Shown here piece by piece: positions 1-6,639 of a stretch of DNA of 9,360 nt. A model generated the notes under the pieces. The model was not told the origin of the DNA. It searched no databases and worked only from the letters and a program-made list of their open reading frames with translations. The stretch is from an uncultured Sulfurovum sp. (GTDB lineage Bacteria > Campylobacterota > Campylobacteria > Campylobacterales > Sulfurovaceae): the NCBI GenBank assembly GCA_947311605.1, contig CAMZLC010000170.1:1-9360 (forward strand). Direction: 5' to 3'. Each line of letters starts with the position of its first letter. The stretch's first letter is position 1. The position numbers and the translations under genes were made by a program.

Positions 1-126
1 AGACTACTTGCATCTTATCTGATGGAATATACTGAAGAATGGGAGGTGGAGCGTAGCTATATCCAACCACAAAAGCTGGAACTTGTGATGATTAAGCGTG
101 AAGAGTTGCTGCGGTATGCAGCCTAA
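1..126 (+). CDS. C-terminal fragment of a probable IS256-family transposase
   Basis: The reading frame is open from the first base and stops with TAA at 124-126, giving 41 residues of a gene that begins upstream. The fragment includes LLASYLMEYTEEWEVERSYI, which resembles the C-terminal helix of Mutator/IS256 transposases, where a hydrophobic helix is followed by an EEW-type motif and an aromatic residue near the end. The catalytic DDE residues would lie upstream and cannot be seen. The lack of a following gene start within the next 70 bases, and the repeat-like sequence there, fit the end of an IS. It could be another protein, since 41 residues are too few for certainty. Confidence 0.5.
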   Translation, partial: RLLASYLMEYTEEWEVERSYIQPQKLELVMIKREELLRYAA

Positions 127-149
127 TATTGGAAGGAGTTTGGAAATTG

Positions 150-172
150 CGAACATTTAAGGACACTATCTC
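150..172 (+). repeat. Candidate IS right terminal inverted repeat
   Basis: The stretch ending in GGACACTATCTC lies 24-46 bases after the transposase-like stop, the usual position of a terminal repeat. The GACAC core and CTC terminus resemble IS256-family ends known to me. Its partner would be the reverse complement at the left end, outside the window, so this is a resemblance and not a demonstrated repeat. Confidence 0.35.
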
Positions 173-198
173 AAAAAGTTGAGAAGATAATAAAAAGT

Positions 199-3100
199 AT
201 GGAACATGAGATTCAAAGTAATGCAAAAATGCTTGCAAATGAATTTTCCAGCAGAACAAATCTCTATCCTCCTGCTCAACTGATGGAAGGTGTTACTACT
301 GAAGCTCAGGCAGCGGCAAGGTTCAAGAAGTTGGGAGCACCGCCTACTGTATTGTATGAGAATGGCGAAAAATTGAGTGAGAAAGTTTTTCAGGAGACTG
401 CAGAAGGAATCTATGGCAAGGGGGCTAAATCATTTATCCAAAGTTATGAGGATGCGGCGGGAAAGGTTTGGTATAAAGATGCAAAAACAGGCAAAATAAG
501 AAAAGGTTTTGTCGATTTGGTGCATTTGAAAGAAGGGTATGGTAAATATACCGCAGAAGGTGTGGCGAGCAATGCACAGCAGTGGGCATTAAAAGCTGAG
601 CACGCTATGGAGCATGGTGACTACAGGTCAGCATTTAAGTATACCAGGAGGATAGAAAAAGATCTTACAAAGGGGACCGATCTAGCCCGACTTGATAAAG
701 TCAAAACAAGGAGTTTGAAAAAATTTGTCGGCAAACTTGATGCTATAGAGTTCATGAATAGAGGTCTGCCTCCTGCTGAAAAGACCAAAGCGATAAATGA
801 GGCTATCTCAAAACTACTTGAAAATCCAGCCACCAGAAGGGAGCTTTTCCAATCTATTCGCGAAGCAAGATTACAGGCAGAATTACTACATAGCTTAAGT
901 GTTACCAAAAATCCGTGGGCTAAAACTTTTATTAGAGATACATTGCAAGAATCAACTCCTGCAGCAAAAAAGTTTCTGGGGATACTTGATAAAAATAGCT
1001 TAAAAAATGTGCCTGTTGGCAAGATCTTGACGGCTCTGTTTGTTTATATGGATTTAAAAGACGCTTCACAAAAAGCCGGCAGAGGAGAAGATGATGAGGC
1101 AGCCCGTAAAATACTTGAAGGTTCTCTTTTTGCTATGGGAAGCATGGGTCCTGCTACTGCAGCCATGGTGACAAATATTTTTCTCGACTGGGTCAAAGAG
1201 AGAGGGTTTGCAGTATCTACCGTAATGCAGGATTGTGAAGATCTTTTGGCACAGATCATAGAAGTGAAGGGCTGGGAGAGTGCTGATAGTTTTGGCAGCG
1301 GAGGTGAAACAGATATTGAGACTTTGGCACGGGAGGTTGTCGAAGAGAAAAAGATAAGAGAGATTGTCAAAACAAGTATATTTAATGCTACTTCACGGGG
1401 CAGCAATACAAGTAAAATAAGTGAGGGCAAAATAAAGCCATTGTATTCCCGCTGTTCAGAAGAGATCGTTACAAAATGGCGTAACAGACGAGCAGAGATA
1501 GCTGGAGATTATCTAATGAGCTTGCAAAAACTCAGAGAATTAGTCAAAGCTTCAACGGGAATAGTGCAGATTGAGCCTAATCCCGCATTGCTGCTGAAGA
1601 GAAAGGGAGAAGATGAAAAGTCTGCATCAGTAGATGTCACAGCTGAATTATTGAGTCCTCAATCGGAGAAGATTTTGCTTTTGGCAAAGAGGGTTAAGCA
1701 GAAAGCAAAACTACTTGGAGGCAGACACAATCAGACTAGTGTGGGATTTTACAAAAAGACACAATGGTTTATGGACGGTAAAAAATGGGAGGATGAGGAG
1801 AAAAGCTATAGCTGGGAGAATCCTGTTTCTAAAAAAAGTTTGGTATTTGACAAGCCAGGAGAACATAATATTACCTGTGAAGTTGAGTGGAGTGTGCATT
1901 TGCAGAGTACGATTGTAGAGGCCGGCACTCATACCTTTACAACAATTCATCCATTGAATGCAATTATGAAATATGGAACTATAGCCGGTATGTTCGTCGA
2001 TCTGCCCGTTACCACCACTGCTACAAAACGGGGTGATGTGCTTGCAGATAATCAAAAATTCACATCTTTCAGTACAAAATCATTATTGAGTGGAAAAATT
2101 ATCATCAATGATTCAGACTTGGATGATTCGCTCAAAGTATATATCAAAGGATTATCGACAGTGTTGCCTAGCAAGAGGATAATGCTGATGGCAACGGTAG
2201 AAAGTGCAGCAAAGATAGACATGGAGAAGCTAAGATTTGTATGGTCGAAAAATGTAGAAGCAGATGGCTTGAGTGCATTTTTTGAATCTAGTAAAACCGG
2301 TAGAAAAATCGTAACCGTAGAGGTATACAAGGGCAAAGAAAAAATGGCGGAAAGTTACCCATTTCATATTGATGTAGTGGATCCCGGAAAAGCAACTTTT
2401 TCTTTTGAAATCACTGGACCATCGGATGTCAAAGATATAGAACAGGATATCACTTTGCACACTATTGTCAATGGCACAAACGGTGCAGGCAAGCTGTTGC
2501 TGAGTGACAAGGATACCTGGATAGAGTGGATTGTTGACAATAAAGTAGTAGAGGGGGCTGATGCAGTGAGAATAGGTTTTCCTTCTGCAGGCAGATATAT
2601 TGTCACTGCTCGTCTTATGCGTGAAGTCAATGGTCAGACAATAAGCCTGGCAGATGCAATGCATACTGTAAAAGTAGAGAAAAAAATGACAGACGAATTG
2701 GCAAAAAAAGAGCTGGCTGATGATACTGGCACCAATACAACTTCACCGGGTGAGAATACAAAAACAGTACAAGAAAGTGAAGATCAGGATACAACAGCCA
2801 AGGATGATAATCTAAAATCAATACCTCCACTCAAGGACAAAGTACCAGACAAAAGTATCAAAAATAATAGCAAAACAGGAGAGACAAAACCCGAGCAACC
2901 CAAAGTTCAAAATGATACCAATAAAAATTCGAAAATAGTACAAAATCCAGATAAAAAAGTTGACTTCAAAGATGAGGCGGAGAGAGAAACGGAAAAAGTA
3001 TGGATCTCTAAAATAGAAGAGGCTTTCAAGGGTAGAGATTGTGTCAAAATGAAGCAGTTACATTCAAAATTGATGCTCTATGGGAAAAACAAAATGGCTA

Positions 3101-6100
3101 TCGGCTACAAGTACCCAGTAGCTGGAAAACTTCTATCAAAACACCAGGCACAGATGGCAAAAGAAAAAGAGAAGTGGTTCAAAAAGGATGTCTTGGAATA
3201 TCTTCGAAAAATTATAAGTCTAATCATGGGTCAAAATCCTTATAACAAAGCAGTTTCAGAGGGTAGGAGTATGACCGATAGTGAGGAGGCGTGTAGTAAA
3301 ATAGTAAGATCAGAACGAAAATCATATGAACAGATCATACAGGAACATAAAAAAACTCTCAAAAAATTGTTTGACCTTCAGGGACAATCTATAGAGATTT
3401 GTACTACTATAGAGAAGTTCATAAAAAAATATGAGATCCCAATATCTCTCAAAATACCACAAAAATATCAAAATATTTGCAATATCAAGCCACAAAATCA
3501 TAAGTTCTCTGTCAAGGTATCAGGTCAAAAAAATATCTCCCTAAGCTCCAGAGAGAGCGTGACGCTTGAAGCTATAGTTGTAGGCGGCCAAAACCCTGTC
3601 ACTGTTTCGTGGGAAGGGGACAATATCTCACCCAATGGTTCGACGGCAATATTTGCAGCGACAATTCCAGGTAGCTACACAGTGCAGGTTGTTGCAAAAG
3701 ATGCAGGTGGACAAAGTGTATCCGATGCGGTGAGCATTAGAGTCAAGCAGATAACCATGCCTGTCTTAAGTGGATTGCCCAATGAAGTCTATTATGGAAC
3801 AAGCAAGATTGTTTCAGCAGGGGGAACAGAGGCGAACCATGCAGATGATACTTCTGGTGGAGGAGTAGACTGTACGAAAAATCCAAATAGTCCATTTTGT
3901 GTAGATACATCGACAGGTGCTGTAAAAAAACCTTGTAAAAATCCGTTTGATGAAGATTGCAATGTAAAAATATCTCAAGATAGCGATGGTAAATCGGCGG
4001 GTGCATATATATTGCCTCCGACAGGAGAGTTAGATATCCCAAACAATACAAGAGAAGACAAGGAGCAATTTGAGTATATTTGGCAACCTTCAGGAGGAGA
4101 TGGGTTGGAGTTTGATCCTCCCAGCGGTAACAAGCCTAAGGTCAAGGTCACTTTTGGAAATATAGGAAATATAGAGATATGGGCACAAATCAAAAAAAAT
4201 GGAGAATATATAGGAGACACTGAACCGATAAAAACAAAAGTGATACCACCCAAATTGACTCTGACTGTTAAGCCTGAGGCGCCTTATATTGGTGAAGCGA
4301 GTATGGCAAGCATTAAAGTTGAGCCAGATATCGATAACAAGTATCTTGATTTTAGATGGCTTCCAATGGGGAAAAATATACAGGAACTTGGTGAGTCTAA
4401 TGGTGGACGGAGCTATCGTTTGAAAGTAAAAAATAATCATAAAAGTACTATTGAGGTATTGGTGTGGGCACAACCATATGCCGAGGAGCAAATAGCTGAT
4501 CTCAAGCAAGTGATCTCGGCAAAGCCATACAATGTTGATGTCAAAGTATTGGGCCCTCTCGGTCCCAAACCGCGGGTGTGGAAAGAGGGGAAAGGTCTGG
4601 TTGAGGTAGAAGGAGCGATTGCCATACATCAAAATGTAAGACTCAAAGCAACAGTAGAGCCAAAACCAAAATCGGGGCTTCGTTACATATGGACTCTGAA
4701 TGAGGATAGCCATTTTGCAGGCGGAAGCTCGGGCAGTGAAGTGACGGTCAACCGTTCCCAGGTCGGCACCTGTGTGGCAGCCGTAACGGTCAAAGATGGA
4801 GATGGAGATGTATTGGGAAAAGGAAATGCTTCATTTTCTGTTACCGTTTCGCAGCAGCAGATAGACAAGGGAAAACAAAAATCAAAAGATCAGAAAAAGT
4901 CAAAAGAGTTACTTCAAAAAGCCCGTAAACTTTGGAAAGAAGGGAAACTGCAGCAGGCTATTGACAAAGCGACTCAAGGCAGAAAACTTGCAGAGCAAGA
5001 CAGGGAAACAGCTAAGACACTCAAGGCAATGCAAATACAGAAAAAAGAGCTGGATACCAAGCTTGACAAGGCTTCTGCTCTTATCAGAAACGGCAAGCAG
5101 AAAGATGCAGAGGCTATTCTTTCTCAGGCTGCCAGGATCAGTGAGAAGTATGACGGGTATAAAAAGGTCTTGAAACAGTTGAGTGATGCGAAGAAAAAAG
5201 CTGAAGATGATAAAAAGAAATTGGGAAAATTACTGAAGGAAGCCAAAATATTCAAAGATGTTGGAAAGCTGAACAGGGCGGTCAAGATTTTGATTCGTGG
5301 GCAAAGACTCTTCCCGGACAACAAAGGGATAGCCAAATTGCTGAAATCGGTACAAAAGCAACAAAAAGCGTTGGCGGCCAAGATCAAAGCGATCAGGGAG
5401 GCGGCAGAAGAGAGAGCAAGGATTCAGAAAGAAAAAGAGAAAAAAGATGCTCTTGTTGAAAAGATAAGAAGGACAAGGGAAGAAGCTGAAAAAAATTCAG
5501 CACAAGGACAAAGTAGTACAAGCAAAATACGCACTGGCTTAAAGGGAAGCTCTCCATCAAAAACTGCAGGAAATTCTGATGACTCATCAGGCGGTTATTG
5601 GAAACTGGTAGAAAAAAAAGGAAGCATTGGCAGAGAGTGTACACGCAAGGAGCGTTACAATGATTACTATCGAGACACAATATCCGGTTTTGGCACACAT
5701 ATTACAATCACAAATATGATTCGCAAGGGAAATGAGGTGTATTGTAAGCATGAGGCTGAGTGGAAGCAACCTCCCGAGAAGCTCTATCCTGGAACTACTA
5801 TCAAATCACCTGTAACCATAAAAAGACTGGCATATACGGGGAGATATGGATGTGACATGAGTGTGTCTTTTGACCCAGATGATTTGGATTGTGGAAGTAC
5901 ATATGGCAATCATTTTGGATCTGTAAAGCAAAATGCCAAAGATCTGGCGGTCTTGCATGGAGAGGTTATCTGGAAAGTAAAAGATCCGATCCAGCCAAAA
6001 GCAGGAGACAAACTTACCATTAGAGCCTGTTTTTCTGGTGGCAGTATTTGCGGTAAGCCAGGATTTTGGTCTTATTATGAGTGGGTACCGAAAGGTTCTG

Positions 6101-6552
6101 AAGTCGGTACACCGCCATCAAACAATAATGCAGTAAAAAAAATAGAACTTGCTAAGAAAATAAAAGCAATCAGGGAGGCAGCAAAAGAGAGGGCAAGGAT
6201 TAAGAAAGAAAAAGAGAAGAAAGCTACTCTTGCTAAAAAGATGAGCCAAAACAAAAAATCAGATATTATTGTTGGACAATGGAGAAATCCCAAAGGGGTG
6301 ATTATTCGCTTTGACAAATCCCCCTCAAATGAGTATCGTGCCACTATGGTTTATTTTGATAAAAAACTTCTTAGTTATGGCTTTAGAAAAGGAGAGGTAG
6401 GATATCGCCTCAGATATATCGGAGGTGGAAAGTATCGAGGGAAAGGAAAGATGCACCATAGGGATGGCAGCATTACCTGGAAAAATATTCTCTTTGAGGT
6501 AAGGGGCAACAGGATATTGAATACAAGATGGAGGAGAATGTTGCCATATTGA
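199..6552 (+). CDS. Giant multidomain Ig/PKD-like and TPR-like protein, probably 5'-truncated
   Basis: This 2117-residue protein belongs to no family I can name. In order it shows: a charged helical region (1-270); two hydrophobic helices (about 275-285 and 308-331) separated by an acidic turn; three Ig-like beta domains (about 475-583, 645-732, 734-829); a Ser/Thr/Asp/Lys/Pro linker (830-925); a helical block (926-1095); a clear PKD-like domain (1100-1186, with SGQKNISLSSRESVTLEA and GSYTVQVVAKDAGG); a four-Cys segment (C1225, C1234, C1246, C1254); three more beta domains (about 1271-1351, 1352-1450, 1452-1551); three TPR-like units in a Lys/Glu-rich helical stretch (starting near 1569, 1622 and 1678; stretch to about 1785); a six-Cys domain (1800-1968); a second coil (1985-2015); and a C-terminal beta domain (2022-2117). 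PKD/Ig domains usually act outside the cytoplasm in adhesion or ligand binding, but no signal peptide follows the ATG. The Shine-Dalgarno is weak (GAGAAG, 12 bases upstream). The frame is open back to the IS end, so the native start was probably removed. It is followed by three closely spaced genes. A structural or binding role in the envelope is inference. Confidence 0.85.
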   Translation: MEHEIQSNAKMLANEFSSRTNLYPPAQLMEGVTTEAQAAARFKKLGAPPTVLYENGEKLSEKVFQETAEGIYGKGAKSFIQSYEDAAGKVWYKDAKTGKIRKGFVDLVHLKEGYGKYTAEGVASNAQQWALKAEHAMEHGDYRSAFKYTRRIEKDLTKGTDLARLDKVKTRSLKKFVGKLDAIEFMNRGLPPAEKTKAINEAISKLLENPATRRELFQSIREARLQAELLHSLSVTKNPWAKTFIRDTLQESTPAAKKFLGILDKNSLKNVPVGKILTALFVYMDLKDASQKAGRGEDDEAARKILEGSLFAMGSMGPATAAMVTNIFLDWVKERGFAVSTVMQDCEDLLAQIIEVKGWESADSFGSGGETDIETLAREVVEEKKIREIVKTSIFNATSRGSNTSKISEGKIKPLYSRCSEEIVTKWRNRRAEIAGDYLMSLQKLRELVKASTGIVQIEPNPALLLKRKGEDEKSASVDVTAELLSPQSEKILLLAKRVKQKAKLLGGRHNQTSVGFYKKTQWFMDGKKWEDEEKSYSWENPVSKKSLVFDKPGEHNITCEVEWSVHLQSTIVEAGTHTFTTIHPLNAIMKYGTIAGMFVDLPVTTTATKRGDVLADNQKFTSFSTKSLLSGKIIINDSDLDDSLKVYIKGLSTVLPSKRIMLMATVESAAKIDMEKLRFVWSKNVEADGLSAFFESSKTGRKIVTVEVYKGKEKMAESYPFHIDVVDPGKATFSFEITGPSDVKDIEQDITLHTIVNGTNGAGKLLLSDKDTWIEWIVDNKVVEGADAVRIGFPSAGRYIVTARLMREVNGQTISLADAMHTVKVEKKMTDELAKKELADDTGTNTTSPGENTKTVQESEDQDTTAKDDNLKSIPPLKDKVPDKSIKNNSKTGETKPEQPKVQNDTNKNSKIVQNPDKKVDFKDEAERETEKVWISKIEEAFKGRDCVKMKQLHSKLMLYGKNKMAIGYKYPVAGKLLSKHQAQMAKEKEKWFKKDVLEYLRKIISLIMGQNPYNKAVSEGRSMTDSEEACSKIVRSERKSYEQIIQEHKKTLKKLFDLQGQSIEICTTIEKFIKKYEIPISLKIPQKYQNICNIKPQNHKFSVKVSGQKNISLSSRESVTLEAIVVGGQNPVTVSWEGDNISPNGSTAIFAATIPGSYTVQVVAKDAGGQSVSDAVSIRVKQITMPVLSGLPNEVYYGTSKIVSAGGTEANHADDTSGGGVDCTKNPNSPFCVDTSTGAVKKPCKNPFDEDCNVKISQDSDGKSAGAYILPPTGELDIPNNTREDKEQFEYIWQPSGGDGLEFDPPSGNKPKVKVTFGNIGNIEIWAQIKKNGEYIGDTEPIKTKVIPPKLTLTVKPEAPYIGEASMASIKVEPDIDNKYLDFRWLPMGKNIQELGESNGGRSYRLKVKNNHKSTIEVLVWAQPYAEEQIADLKQVISAKPYNVDVKVLGPLGPKPRVWKEGKGLVEVEGAIAIHQNVRLKATVEPKPKSGLRYIWTLNEDSHFAGGSSGSEVTVNRSQVGTCVAAVTVKDGDGDVLGKGNASFSVTVSQQQIDKGKQKSKDQKKSKELLQKARKLWKEGKLQQAIDKATQGRKLAEQDRETAKTLKAMQIQKKELDTKLDKASALIRNGKQKDAEAILSQAARISEKYDGYKKVLKQLSDAKKKAEDDKKKLGKLLKEAKIFKDVGKLNRAVKILIRGQRLFPDNKGIAKLLKSVQKQQKALAAKIKAIREAAEERARIQKEKEKKDALVEKIRRTREEAEKNSAQGQSSTSKIRTGLKGSSPSKTAGNSDDSSGGYWKLVEKKGSIGRECTRKERYNDYYRDTISGFGTHITITNMIRKGNEVYCKHEAEWKQPPEKLYPGTTIKSPVTIKRLAYTGRYGCDMSVSFDPDDLDCGSTYGNHFGSVKQNAKDLAVLHGEVIWKVKDPIQPKAGDKLTIRACFSGGSICGKPGFWSYYEWVPKGSEVGTPPSNNNAVKKIELAKKIKAIREAAKERARIKKEKEKKATLAKKMSQNKKSDIIVGQWRNPKGVIIRFDKSPSNEYRATMVYFDKKLLSYGFRKGEVGYRLRYIGGGKYRGKGKMHHRDGSITWKNILFEVRGNRILNTRWRRMLPY
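5374..5466 (+). repeat. Direct repeat copy 1 (coiled-coil segment of the giant gene)
   Basis: This 31-codon segment (residues 1726-1756) encodes KIKAIREAAEERARIQKEKE and flanking residues. It matches a second segment 777 bases downstream at 23 of 31 residues. Exact nucleotide blocks include ATCAGGGAGGC and AGAAAGAAAAAGAGAA, with differences mostly at third codon positions elsewhere. This indicates an old internal duplication rather than chance low complexity. The two copies bracket the six-cysteine domain. Confidence 0.85.
6151..6243 (+). repeat. Direct repeat copy 2 (coiled-coil segment of the giant gene)
   Basis: This second copy (residues 1985-2015) encodes KIKAIREAAKERARIKKEKE and flanking residues. 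The offset from copy 1 is 777 bases, exactly 259 codons, so recombination between copies would delete the six-Cys domain without breaking the frame. It links that domain to the final C-terminal beta domain. Confidence 0.85.
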
Positions 6553-6574
6553 GCAGGGTTTGGAATTGGTACTT

Positions 6575-6580
6575 AGGAGG
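6575..6580 (+). promoter_or_regulatory. Strong Shine-Dalgarno AGGAGG ahead of a possible leader ORF
   Basis: A perfect AGGAGG lies 8 bases before the ATG at 6589, in the gap after the giant gene. It is stronger than the site of the following annotated gene. It is too far from the 6636 start to serve it directly, so it is either the site of a short leader ORF or fortuitous. Confidence 0.45.
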
Positions 6581-6588
6581 AGGGTTGG

Positions 6589-6639
6589 ATGAAAAAATCC
6601 TCAGATTTAGAGTGTGATAGCAAAGGAGCAAAATCATGA
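6589..6639 (+). CDS. Possible 16-codon leader ORF overlapping the next gene
   Basis: The frame reads MKKSSDLECDSKGAKS and ends in TGA at 6637-6639, overlapping the ATG of the next gene (6636-6638) in an ATGA arrangement typical of translational coupling. A perfect Shine-Dalgarno sits 8 bases upstream. The peptide has no recognisable function. It may matter only because ribosomes terminating there could restart on the downstream gene. Being so short it could equally be chance, so coupling is an inference. Confidence 0.28.
   Translation: MKKSSDLECDSKGAKS
6623..6628 (+). promoter_or_regulatory. Ribosome binding site AAGGAG for the 409-aa protein
   Basis: AAGGAG lies 7 bases before the ATG at 6636. 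It supports that start, which also gives a well-formed signal peptide directly from the first residue. Confidence 0.7.

Larger units (their letters stand above)
1..172 (+). mobile_element. Right end of an insertion sequence, probably IS256/Mutator family
   Basis: This segment combines the end of a transposase-like reading frame (stop at 124-126) with a short non-coding tail. The tail finishes in GGACACTATCTC (161-172), which resembles the GACAC-type terminal inverted repeats I associate with IS256-family elements. The left end lies outside the window, so the repeat cannot be matched to its partner. The outer boundary at about 172 is inferred from the repeat-like sequence. If correct, the 8-9 bases from 173 (AAAAAGTT) would be one copy of the target duplication. 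The family call rests on recognition by eye. Confidence 0.42.

Noticed and set aside
186..191. GATAAT as a -10 promoter element for the giant gene
   Set aside because: No matching -35 lies at the right spacing and a start point would fall at the ATG itself, leaving no room for a ribosome site.
4090..4713. Long minus-strand open frame (207 codons) opposite the giant gene
   Set aside because: It lies wholly inside the strongly supported plus-strand gene, its translation is Phe/Tyr/Cys-rich as expected of an antisense shadow, and it has no convincing ribosome site.
4795..4810. Short GATGGA tandem repeat
   Set aside because: It simply encodes an Asp-Gly turn (DGDGD) in a PKD-like domain, with too few units to call a repeat.
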